DNA from: Fischerella sp.
GTDB taxonomy: Bacteria > Cyanobacteriota > Cyanobacteriia > Cyanobacteriales > Nostocaceae
Reading direction: 5' to 3'
DNA: 14,287 nucleotides
NCBI GenBank assembly: GCA_026419705.1
Contig: JANZYY010000065.1
Coordinates: forward strand, 1-14,287
Part shown: positions 7,112 through 13,850 of the stretch, one piece after another
Numbering within the stretch: position 1 is the stretch's first letter
Layout of the letters: each line of letters opens with the position of its first letter
Program-made: the position numbers and the translations under genes
Notes under the pieces: model-generated
Database searches by the model: none
What the model saw: the letters and a program-made list of their open reading frames with translations, nothing else
Told to the model about the DNA's origin: nothing

Positions 7112-8683
7112 TCAAACTTGTAGCGGTTTTTGCAATTCCAAGCCTATTTGGTAAATTGGCAGTTGTACTGTAAACGTGGCTCCCTTACCGATTCCCTCAC
7201 TGGCAGCATAAACATTACCATGATGCATCTCAACCAAATGACGAACAATCGCTAGTCCCAATCCCAGTCCCCCAAACTTTCTCGTTGTTGTACCATCTGC
7301 TTGTCGGAAGCGATCGAATACATGGGGGAGAAAATCAGGACTGATACCTTGACCAGTATCAATAACTGTAATTTGGGCAAATCCGTCGATTTGCTCCAGT
7401 TCAACTTGCACTCGACCAGCAGCAGGAGTAAACTTGACGGCGTTAGAAAGGAGATTTACGACAATTTGTTGCAAGCGTTCCGCATCTCCCATGACTCGGT
7501 CGACAAATGGACTGAGGATAGGCTTTATTTGGATAGACTTCGCCTGAGCCAATGGTAGGATGTCGTCTATTGCAGCATAAACAATCGGAACTAGGTGGAC
7601 GGGTTGTAATTCCAAACGTAGTTTATTTTGAATAATCAGCGATACATCCAGAATATCTTCAATCAGTTTTTTTTGATGTTTAGCATTGCGCTCAATTGTT
7701 TCTAAAGCTTTGATGGCGATCGCTTCATTGACCTGCCGAGTCCTCAATATCTGCGTCCACCCCAACATGGAGTTAAGTGGGGTACGTAATTCATGGGAAA
7801 CAATTGCTAAAAACTCGTCTTTGAGGCGGTTGGCGGCTTCGGCTTCTGTTCTGGCTGCTTGTTCTCGGGCAATTAATTGTTTGCGTTCTTCTTCAGCTTG
7901 TCGACGCTGTGTTGTATCGCGCCAAGTTACAACTACCCCATCCCCAAATTTCACAGCCCGAATATCATAAGCTTTAGTAATATGCTGCTGACCATCACGT
8001 TCTTCGCAGAGCAATAATTCTTTCGCCAGTGGTTGACCAGTTTCTACAACCTGAGAGTATTCCGCAAACAGCCCACTTGTTCGATGCACAGGCATTAATT
8101 CGCACAGCCGCTTCCCCAATTGTTGCTCTGCTGTCATACCGTGATTGATACAGGCAGCTGCATTCACATACTCAATACGGAAATCTTCGATTTTACCTGA
8201 TGTGTCACGAATAGCACAGTAAATGCCGAAACAGTCCAGCATTGTTTCCACAGAGGTGCGGAATCGTTCTTCACTTTTTCGCAATTCCGCCTCAGCTCGC
8301 CGGAGTGATTCTCGTTCCTTAGCTTCTCGCAATGCTCGTTGCACTGCTGGAGCTAGTCGCTCCAAACGTTGTTTCAATACATAATCTGTAGCACCACTTT
8401 TGAGAGTTTCAATTGCTCTTTCCTCGCCCAGTATCCCAGAAATAATAATAAATGGTACATGGGGACAAATGGCATGAGCAAACTCCAGAGCAGAGAATCC
8501 ATTAAAGGAGGGAAGAGCGTAATCTGCCAGGATCAAATCAAAGGTTTCGCTTTTGAGAGCTTCTACGAACCCAGTACAAGTTTCTACCCGCACTAATTCG
8601 CATTCTATCCCACTCTTTTTCAAAGTTGCACCGATGAGTTCGGCGTCTGCCCAAGAATCTTCTAGCAGCAGAATACGCATCAT
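7112..8683 (-). CDS. Hybrid histidine kinase, REC-PAS-HisKA-HATPase
   Basis: This 523-residue cytoplasmic two-component protein has an N-terminal receiver (about 3-122) with acidic residues E8/D9, phosphoacceptor D54, S81 and K103. A PAS sensor follows (about 136-258, opening SEERFR), then a coiled coil, HisKA with H297 in SHELRTPL, and an HATPase domain with N414 (NLLSNAVKF), G1 DTGQG (442-446) and G2 GGLGLGL (471-477). All key residues are present, so both receiver and kinase should be active. No membrane segment is visible, so the PAS domain probably senses an internal signal or ligand. A receiver placed before the kinase usually means that an upstream phosphodonor controls kinase output. 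The gene is the last of the minus-strand signalling cluster. There is no Shine-Dalgarno before the double ATG, which is preceded by an ATT triplet repeat. Confidence 0.92.
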   Translation of the reverse strand: MMRILLLEDSWADAELIGATLKKSGIECELVRVETCTGFVEALKSETFDLILADYALPSFNGFSALEFAHAICPHVPFIIISGILGEERAIETLKSGATDYVLKQRLERLAPAVQRALREAKERESLRRAEAELRKSEERFRTSVETMLDCFGIYCAIRDTSGKIEDFRIEYVNAAACINHGMTAEQQLGKRLCELMPVHRTSGLFAEYSQVVETGQPLAKELLLCEERDGQQHITKAYDIRAVKFGDGVVVTWRDTTQRRQAEEERKQLIAREQAARTEAEAANRLKDEFLAIVSHELRTPLNSMLGWTQILRTRQVNEAIAIKALETIERNAKHQKKLIEDILDVSLIIQNKLRLELQPVHLVPIVYAAIDDILPLAQAKSIQIKPILSPFVDRVMGDAERLQQIVVNLLSNAVKFTPAAGRVQVELEQIDGFAQITVIDTGQGISPDFLPHVFDRFRQADGTTTRKFGGLGLGLAIVRHLVEMHHGNVYAASEGIGKGATFTVQLPIYQIGLELQKPLQV

Positions 8684-8704
8684 GATATTATTATTATTAT
8701 AGGT
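8684..8704. repeat. ATT/TAT triplet repeat at the kinase start codon
   Basis: About five tandem TTA units abut the start codon of the hybrid kinase and take the place where a Shine-Dalgarno would lie. Slippage here could alter the leader, which is only a suggestion. On the minus strand the block reads CCTATAATAATAATAATATC, which also resembles a -10 box. Confidence 0.5.
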
Positions 8705-8817
8705 TTCGTCTCACGGCTTCCCTATATAAAATAAATAGGAGCTTTGTAGCATTATTTTCAAGGTATTTGATGAATATGCGCATCTAGCCTGCGATGTAGA
8801 TTCCAGGTATGTTGTTG

Positions 8818-8841
8818 GTTAGTAGTTAGTAGTTAGTAGTC
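8818..8841. repeat. GTTAGTA heptamer repeats between two kinase genes
   Basis: Three exact tandem copies of GTTAGTA (8818-8838) plus a partial one, of the same family as those at the left end of the window. They lie 26 nt past the end of the upstream kinase gene (8867), inside the 183-nt gap before the next one. Confidence 0.8.
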
Positions 8842-8866
8842 AGCAGAAACAACAAACAACAGCCAA

Positions 8867-10363
8867 CTACTTACCAACTTTTGGCAGGGTAAAGTATATT
8901 GTTGCCCCTTCATTTATAGCTCCTTCCGCCCAAACTCTACCACTATGTCTGTAGATAATTCGTTGGACATTCGCAAGTCCTAAACCTGTCCCTTCAAACT
9001 GTGTTTGGCTATGAAGGCGTTGAAATATAGTAAATAGCTGATTGGCATATTGCATATCAAACCCAACGCCGTTGTCTCGGATGAAAAAAACGGTTTCTCG
9101 ATCGCCATCAGTACTACCAATGGTAATGACTGGTTGCTGGCAGGTTCGAGTAAACTTAACCGCATTTTCAATCAAATTTTGCCATACTAAACGCAATAAA
9201 GAGCGATCGCCCCAGACGTGAGGTAGTGGTTCTATGTGCCAAATTATACCAGTATCTGGAATCACCATTTCAATCTGCGACTTTGCTTCCCAAACCAGAC
9301 GGTTCATATCGACAGTGGAGTAGTGCATTTGTGTGCGTCCAGTACGGGAATAAACTAGCAGGTCATCGATCATTTTGCCTGCTCGACTAGTTAATTCTAA
9401 AATTGCTTGTAGATAATGTAAACTTGTTTCATCGTTGGTGATAGTTTCCAGGTGTTCTTTTAATAAATTTACAAATCCGTCAATCTGACGAATTGGCGAT
9501 CGCAGATCGTGGGATACTGAGTAGGCAAAAGCTTCTAATTCGCGGTTAATAGCTTCTAATTGAGCGGTGCGCTCTTGGACTCGACGTTCTAAAGTTTGGC
9601 TGAACTGGCGAATTTCTGCTTCTGCTTGCTTGCGGTCTGTAATATCATCCAATAATCCATCAATAAAGGTTTCACCGTCAAACTGATTGAGAGTTTCAGT
9701 GAATAATACCCAAATTTTAGTACCATCAGAGCGTTGGATCTGCACTTCCCGTTCCCTGTTTTGCTCAAATGTACGCTCGGCGGTCAGACAGTAGAGTTGT
9801 TCGCGAATAAATGACTGAGCCTCTTCTAAGGATGGCAAACCCAAGATATTTAAAAACGCCGTATTTACATCTAATAGTTGACCTTGGAGTGTAGCACGGA
9901 ATACACCTAAGCGAAGTTGATTGAGTAACGACTGCAAGCGCAGTTCTAGTTGTGATACTTTGCGGTGAGTTTGAGATTGTTCCCACACCGTTCTAATCGC
10001 TTGAGTGAGGCGAATAAAATGTTTTGTCGATTTGATTACATAATCATCAAGTCCCGCTTTCATCGCTTCAACTGCAATTTCCTGAGAACCAGTATTGGTA
10101 AACATAATCACAGGACAGTTGCGATCGCGAGCTTTGATCGCACGCAAAATCTCTAAGCCATTTGTCCAGTTCAATTGATAATCAGTAATCACTAAATCGA
10201 AACGATGCGCTGCTAATGTCCGAGTTAATGCATCCGCATCAATAATTTCGCTCACTTCAACCCAAGGAAACTCTCGACTCAGTTCTCTGATTACGAGCAA
10301 GCGATCATCTGGGTTATCATCTACCAGCAAGATGCGTTGAATGGAATGGTCTTGATTGCTCAT
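8867..10363 (-). CDS. Hybrid histidine kinase, REC-PAS-phytochrome-type kinase core
   Basis: This cytoplasmic kinase has 498 residues from ATG 10363. The receiver (about 8-125) has D15/D16, phosphoacceptor D61, T89 and K111. A PAS domain (about 144-252, ending DDITDRKQ) and a short coiled coil precede HisKA with H285 in SVSHDLRSPIRQ. The HATPase has N400 (NLIENAVKF), DNGVGF (430-435) and GTGLGL (458-463). The SHDLRSP and FQRLH...GTGLGLANVQRII wording is that of cyanobacterial phytochrome-type kinases, but no GAF or PHY chromophore domain is present. An in-frame TTG at 10402 would add 13 residues; ATG fits the usual receiver start, although neither has a Shine-Dalgarno. An Rcp1-like receiver gene lies upstream on the same strand, as is common next to phytochrome kinases, and may be its partner. 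Confidence 0.92.
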   Translation of the reverse strand: MSNQDHSIQRILLVDDNPDDRLLVIRELSREFPWVEVSEIIDADALTRTLAAHRFDLVITDYQLNWTNGLEILRAIKARDRNCPVIMFTNTGSQEIAVEAMKAGLDDYVIKSTKHFIRLTQAIRTVWEQSQTHRKVSQLELRLQSLLNQLRLGVFRATLQGQLLDVNTAFLNILGLPSLEEAQSFIREQLYCLTAERTFEQNREREVQIQRSDGTKIWVLFTETLNQFDGETFIDGLLDDITDRKQAEAEIRQFSQTLERRVQERTAQLEAINRELEAFAYSVSHDLRSPIRQIDGFVNLLKEHLETITNDETSLHYLQAILELTSRAGKMIDDLLVYSRTGRTQMHYSTVDMNRLVWEAKSQIEMVIPDTGIIWHIEPLPHVWGDRSLLRLVWQNLIENAVKFTRTCQQPVITIGSTDGDRETVFFIRDNGVGFDMQYANQLFTIFQRLHSQTQFEGTGLGLANVQRIIYRHSGRVWAEGAINEGATIYFTLPKVGK

Positions 10364-10402
10364 TGCTAGTTGTTTACCCAGTGAATCAGAACTCGTAGGC
10401 AA

Positions 10403-10645
10403 CTGATTAATACGTTACAGCACAAATAAAATGGGTCGACATCATAAAATATCAAACATCCTGTGTTTTCTACGGGCAGGCAGGATACCCACCCTAATTT
10501 TAAAGCTTTTGTGGGCTGGGCTTAAAGCCCGCTCCCGCTTTTAGTTTACTTATGCCTTTTTACTTCAAACTACCATTTCAAACAGCGCAAAAGCTCAGGA
10601 TACAATTCTTTTAACTATTGACTATTGACTTACTCGGTAGCGATA
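10403..10645. other. Intergenic gap with GC-rich hairpin
   Basis: No gene is visible. A short hairpin GGGCT-TAA-AGCCC (10518-10530) lies in a G/C-rich patch of a kind often dispersed in cyanobacterial intergenic DNA. No T-run follows it in the direction of transcription, so I do not call it a terminator. The promoter of the downstream hybrid kinase probably lies here, but I cannot place it. Confidence 0.4.
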
Positions 10646-11101
10646 CTAGGTGAAGTAAATGGAAGAATATTGGTTAAAATTCAACCAGTAGGAGCTGAAT
10701 ACCTGCATCATCTCTTGCAAAGCATTAAATACAACAGGTTTGAGCAAATAAGAGTTTACTCCTATATCATAGGCGCGATCGACATCGATATTTTCCCGCG
10801 ATGATGTGAGAATCACCACCGGAATTCGCTTGAGCAATGGCTGCTGCTTCAACCATTCTAGTACTTCCAGACCAGAACGACGCGGTAATTTCAAATCTAG
10901 CAATATTAATGCTGGTAAGGGGTAGTTTTCCCTCTGTGCATAGCAACCTTGACCTTCAAGGTACATAATTGCTTCATCTCCATCTTTCACAACCGAAATG
11001 GGATGGCTGAAATTAGACCGACGAAACGCCCTTTCTATCAAGAAAATGTCGTTAGGATCGTCCTCTACTAGCAAGATATTATGTTCGCTTACATTCGTCA
11101 T
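10646..11101 (-). CDS. Single-domain response regulator, Rcp1-like
   Basis: This is a stand-alone receiver of 151 residues with no output domain. Acidic pocket D14/D15, phosphoacceptor D69 (LLDLKLP), T99 and K121 (LLKPV) are all present, so it should accept phosphate. The pattern EDDPNDIFLIERAF near the N-terminus and the long loop before D69 (YPLPALILLDLKLP) are those of the Rcp1/CheY-like group that works with cyanobacterial phytochrome kinases. It probably shuttles phosphate or acts by protein contact. A Shine-Dalgarno AAGGAG lies 10 nt before the ATG. It lies between the Crp genes and two hybrid kinases on the same strand. One copy of the 16-bp palindrome found before both crp genes lies about 200 nt upstream. 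The last 15 or so residues, rich in Asn/Ser/Tyr, are unlike the family and may be a local extension. Confidence 0.9.
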   Translation of the reverse strand: MTNVSEHNILLVEDDPNDIFLIERAFRRSNFSHPISVVKDGDEAIMYLEGQGCYAQRENYPLPALILLDLKLPRRSGLEVLEWLKQQPLLKRIPVVILTSSRENIDVDRAYDIGVNSYLLKPVVFNALQEMMQVFSSYWLNFNQYSSIYFT

Positions 11102-11267
11102 TACCAGCTGGCTCCTTGAAATTTTTGAGTTCTAGACGCCAGTAAAGAATTCAATAGTAGAGGTTTTACTCCTGCTAAACAGAGATTTCATTCCAGCATT
11201 TAGTCGCTAATTATACTTAATCCTGCGTGAAGGCGATCGTTCAAGCTGGATAAGTTTTTTCAAGTCT

Positions 11268-11315
11268 TTTCTAGCATGACACAGTTCTACCTCACGCTCT
11301 GTACGCTACCGTACA
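11268..11315 (-). promoter_or_regulatory. 16-bp palindrome TGTACG-N4-CGTACA and candidate promoter of the receiver gene
   Basis: The operator-like palindrome TGTACG-CTAC-CGTACA occupies 11300-11315. Read on the minus strand, GTGTCA follows 17 nt later (11282-11277), then 3 nt, then a -10-like TAGAAA (11273-11268). The same layout is found before the nearer crp gene. The palindrome fits GTA-N8-TAC, the NtcA rule. Palindrome: seen directly. Promoter: inference; it would give a leader of about 160 nt. Confidence 0.55.
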
Positions 11316-11558
11316 TATAAGCGGATTTTTTAATTTGAATGTTAAAAATTTTTCCCTCCGCTGGTCAACCGAAGCAATTTTGCCGAGTAGAAATATTTTC
11401 TCGCTCTTTCCGCCTCGGGAGCGTCACCGAGTCTGGTGCGTCAGTCTCCACAGTCCAATTTTAGATTAATCGAGTACTGGTGGTCTGGCAACTTAACTTT
11501 GATGATGAAATAAACAAACCGCTATAGACGTCAAGTACGCCAACAAAATACTTCGATT

Positions 11559-11581
11559 CCAGACTTCTTGAAGAAGTCTGG
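11559..11581. repeat. Perfect hairpin repeat (REP-like) after the crp gene
   Basis: An 11-bp perfect inverted repeat, CCAGACTTCTT and AAGAAGTCTGG, has a single central base, so the folded loop would be a few bases. I recall this AGACTTCTT...AAGAAGTCT unit as a frequent intergenic repeat in cyanobacteria. It starts 23 nt past the end of the crp gene. Without a T-run it is not a standard terminator, although it could protect the 3' end of the message. Confidence 0.65.
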
Positions 11582-11604
11582 GATCTGACCACCCCACCTT
11601 TAGT

Positions 11605-12303
11605 TCAACTATTTTCGCCGTCTAGCAAACGCTCGAATTCTTTTTTAATAAAACTATAACACTCACAAGCGGTTGCTTCCAAAGCAGAGCGATTGAGAAT
11701 AGTAATTCGACCTCGGCTGTAGCGAATAATACCTGCTTGTTGCAGCATACCAGCCGCCACGGTTACTCCGGAACGCCGCGTACCTAACAATTCAGAGATA
11801 AACTCTTGAGTAATTTGTAAGGTGTCAGAAGCCTTGTGATCTTGAGCAGTAAGCAGCCAACGGGCTAGTCTTGCTTCTAGGGAATGGTGACGATTGCAAG
11901 CAGCAGTTTGACTGATTTGGGTGAGTAGCGCTTGGGTGTACAGCAGCAGTCGCCTTTGTAAAATGCCACCGCGATTAAATTCTCTTTGAAGAATTTTAGC
12001 ATCTATCTTCATGGCAGTACCTGCAACTTGCACGATCGTGCGAGTGGTTGTGTATTCTCCTCCCAAAAATGCAGGATAGCCGACAACTCCGTTACCACCT
12101 ACCATGCAAACTTCAGTTGTTGAGCCATCCTCCAAGACTGCAATTAAAGACACCATAGCCCGATTTGGAAAATAGACATGCTTAATCTTTTCCCCGGCTT
12201 CATAAAGGACTTGACCAAGGGAGAGTGAAACCTCTTCTAGATGGGGAGCAAGGCGCTGGAACTCAGAGTTTGGTAGAGCCAGCAGTAGCTGATTAACTAG
12301 CAC
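11605..12303 (-). CDS. Crp/Fnr family transcriptional regulator (copy A)
   Basis: This DNA-binding regulator has 232 residues. The N-terminal cyclic-nucleotide-binding-like beta roll (about 8-120) contains GQVLYEAGE and VYFPNRAMVSL. The dimerisation helix spans about 110-140, and the C-terminal winged helix-turn-helix about 160-215, with GTRRSGVTVAAGML (174-187) as the turn and recognition helix. The phosphate-binding cassette reads GNGVVGYPAFLGG...TTR and lacks the usual Glu and the Arg-Ser/Thr arrangement of cAMP receptors, so cAMP binding is doubtful and the ligand is unknown. The C-terminus carries the family motif TACECY. The start is GTG 12303; an in-frame TGA lies shortly upstream and no longer start exists. 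The next gene upstream is a close paralogue, and a 16-bp palindrome lies 63 nt before the start, suggesting autoregulation or NtcA control. Confidence 0.9.
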   Translation of the reverse strand: MLVNQLLLALPNSEFQRLAPHLEEVSLSLGQVLYEAGEKIKHVYFPNRAMVSLIAVLEDGSTTEVCMVGGNGVVGYPAFLGGEYTTTRTIVQVAGTAMKIDAKILQREFNRGGILQRRLLLYTQALLTQISQTAACNRHHSLEARLARWLLTAQDHKASDTLQITQEFISELLGTRRSGVTVAAGMLQQAGIIRYSRGRITILNRSALEATACECYSFIKKEFERLLDGENS

Positions 12304-12333
12304 GGCACCGCTTCCATCACTTCTAAATCAAGC

Positions 12334-12382
12334 ATCTTAAATTGACACGGCTGGAGCGACACTGTCTGTACGGTTCCGTACA
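12334..12382 (-). promoter_or_regulatory. 16-bp palindrome TGTACG-N4-CGTACA and candidate promoter of crp copy A
   Basis: TGTACG-GTTC-CGTACA occupies 12367-12382. On the minus strand GTGTCA follows after 18 nt (12348-12343), then 3 nt, then TAAGAT (12339-12334), a good TAN3T -10 box. Transcription would start near 12327 with a leader of about 24 nt, and the palindrome would be centred near -47. It fits GTA-N8-TAC, although the spacing to the -10 box is about 5 nt longer than in classical NtcA promoters. Confidence 0.6.
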
Positions 12383-12409
12383 TAAGCCCCCTACTGCTTG
12401 GCACAAACA

Positions 12410-13123
12410 TCAAAGATTGAGTAAGCGAGCAAACTCTTTTTTGACTATGCCATAACATTCGCAGGCAGTTGCTTCCAGTGCAACTCGATTCAGAATTACG
12501 ATTTTTCCACGGCTATAGCGGATCGTTCCTTCTTGTTGCAAACCACCCGCTGCGACCGTGATTGTAGCGCGACGGGTTCCCATCAAGTCCGCGATATACT
12601 TCTGAGTGAGGAAAATCTCATCTCGAGCAAGACAATCTCGGACGCACAAAAGCCAACGGGCAAGTTGTTGTTCAATGGAATGGTGAGATTTGCAGACCGC
12701 ATTTTGGCTAATCTGGGTTACAAGTGCTTGAGTATATAGGAGCAGTTTTTTTTGCAGCACTCCTCCCCGCTCAAATTCACGCTGGAGAATTTCAGCATCC
12801 ATTGTCAGCGCACCATCTGCTATCTGTACGATCGCGCGATTATTAGTAAATTGACCGCCTAAGAATGCGGGAATACCAATGATACCTTCGTTACCTACTA
12901 GGGCAAATTCGGTCATTGAGTTGTTGTTGAGAACGCAAATCAGGGACACCATCGAGCGAGTAGGAAAATAGACTTGTTGAATCACTTCCCCCCGTTCGTG
13001 GAGGATTTGCCCCTGAGAAAGAGTCACATATTTTAGATGGGGAGCGATGCGCTGATACTCCTCATCCGGTAAAGATGCCAAGATTTGATTAATAGACCTG
13101 GGATCGCTATCGGATGGAGACAT
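12410..13123 (-). CDS. Crp/Fnr family transcriptional regulator (copy B)
   Basis: A paralogue of the neighbouring regulator, it aligns without gaps over most of its length and shares well over half of its residues by eye. From ATG 13123 it has 237 residues: a beta-roll domain (about 16-128), a dimer helix, and a winged helix-turn-helix with GTRRATITVAAGGL (182-195). The motif TACECY recurs near the end. As in copy A, the nucleotide pocket (GNEGIIGIPAFLGG...NNR) is not that of a cAMP receptor. Upstream in-frame ATGs at 13174 and 13183 would add 17 or 20 residues. The one at 13174 has a GAGGG about 10 nt before it, but the extra residues are hydrophobic and absent from copy A, so I prefer 13123; the start remains uncertain. 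It lies 106 nt upstream of copy A on the same strand. Confidence 0.88.
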   Translation of the reverse strand: MSPSDSDPRSINQILASLPDEEYQRIAPHLKYVTLSQGQILHERGEVIQQVYFPTRSMVSLICVLNNNSMTEFALVGNEGIIGIPAFLGGQFTNNRAIVQIADGALTMDAEILQREFERGGVLQKKLLLYTQALVTQISQNAVCKSHHSIEQQLARWLLCVRDCLARDEIFLTQKYIADLMGTRRATITVAAGGLQQEGTIRYSRGKIVILNRVALEATACECYGIVKKEFARLLNL

Positions 13124-13265
13124 GCTGTTGTCTGTTGTCAGAACAATCAAGACGTCTAGTGGCTGTAAGAGCATGGAAAGCATACCCTCAGAGCTACTAA
13201 TGACGTGATGGTGGTCACAGGTTAATAAAAATTAGCAAACGACTTCTTCTTCCTGCTGGGAGATT

Positions 13266-13281
13266 CGTACGTTAGCGTACA
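13266..13281 (-). promoter_or_regulatory. 16-bp palindrome upstream of crp copy B
   Basis: CGTACG-TTAG-CGTACA matches the palindromes at 11300 and 12367 in 11 of 12 arm positions and again fits GTA-N8-TAC. On the minus strand it lies about 80-140 nt before the possible starts of copy B. A -10-like TAATTT (13234-13229) follows, but the spacing differs from the other two, so the promoter call is weak. Confidence 0.55.
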
Positions 13282-13730
13282 GATTATAAAGGAAGAAAGC
13301 GGAGGGCAGCCCTAATGAAAAAATTTTCACCACTATGCATGAAAACCTCACCCCCCTACCCCTCTCCTTAGTACCGTGCATACACATCTTTCTACAAAAC
13401 CAATCATCCCAGATCCCCCCTGAATCCCCCTTCCCAAGCAAGACTGTTTCATTCTTGAAAGAAAAATGGTTGAATCAGGACGATAAGAGCATGGAGCATT
13501 GCATATTTTCGGGATGAATCTATATATTTATGACAAATAGAAAATTCAATTCTTGCTATCTTAGTGACTTAGTTCCTGCGGCCAGCCGTTTGAGCGCGCG
13601 TCTACAATTTTCATCCCTCATTTATGCAACACCGAGTATTGAATCAGGGTGCTAATGACAGCTGCAACGATCGCAGAACTGAAAAAAATAATTTGTGTAA
13701 TGCTGTACCAAGCCAATCAATCTTAACAGA
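13282..13730. other. Non-coding region with C-rich interspersed repeats
   Basis: No gene is supported. The C-rich runs at about 13345-13370 and 13408-13435 (CTCACCCCCCTACCCCTCTC and GATCCCCCCTGAATCCCCC) resemble low-complexity repeats common in cyanobacterial intergenic DNA. Short open frames here are without family resemblance or a ribosome binding site. Confidence 0.45.
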
Positions 13731-13734
13731 CTTG

Positions 13735-13850
13735 TGACATCTCCCAGCGCCAACCCTCCGGCTATGGCGTGGGCTTCTCAATTGCTTGAAACCGCTTGAG
13801 CTTTTCGGTCGTGACGCCCCAGGGACCGTCGTTGAATCAGTTTTTGTTTT
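13735..13850 (-). mobile_element. Probable solitary right end of an IS200/IS605 (TnpB-type) element
   Basis: The segment contains a hairpin with arms CCCA-G-CGCCA (13743-13752) and TGGCG-TGGG (13765-13773), one bulged G and a 12-nt loop ACCCTCCGGCTA. Read on the minus strand it is GAAGCCCACGCC...GGAGATGTCAC, preceded by an ACGGTCCCTGGGGCGTCAC stretch. From memory this combination follows tnpB genes of IS200/IS605-type elements in cyanobacteria, where the tnpB 3' part and right end also encode the guide (omega) RNA. No tnpB reading frame is found next to it, so this would be a relic or a solo end. Family assignment rests on recollection only. Confidence 0.5.

Larger units (their letters stand above)
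11102..11604. other. Long intergenic region with palindrome and dispersed repeats
   Basis: These roughly 500 nt between the receiver gene and the first crp gene hold no coding sequence that I can support. They carry one copy of the 16-bp GTACG palindrome (11300-11315), a candidate promoter facing the receiver gene, a segment with imperfect repeats around GCGTCACCGAGTCT (about 11418-11450), and a perfect hairpin repeat at 11559-11581. GGTGGTC (11479-11485) and GACCACC (11587-11593) are inverted copies that flank the last part. Confidence 0.5.

Noticed and set aside
10518..10530. GGGCT-TAA-AGCCC hairpin as terminator of the receiver gene
   Set aside because: The stem is short, it lies over 110 nt past the stop codon, and no T-run follows on the minus strand.
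13664..13730. Short plus-strand frame MTAATIAELKKIICVML
   Set aside because: It ends after 23 codons, has no ribosome binding site and matches no small protein known to me.
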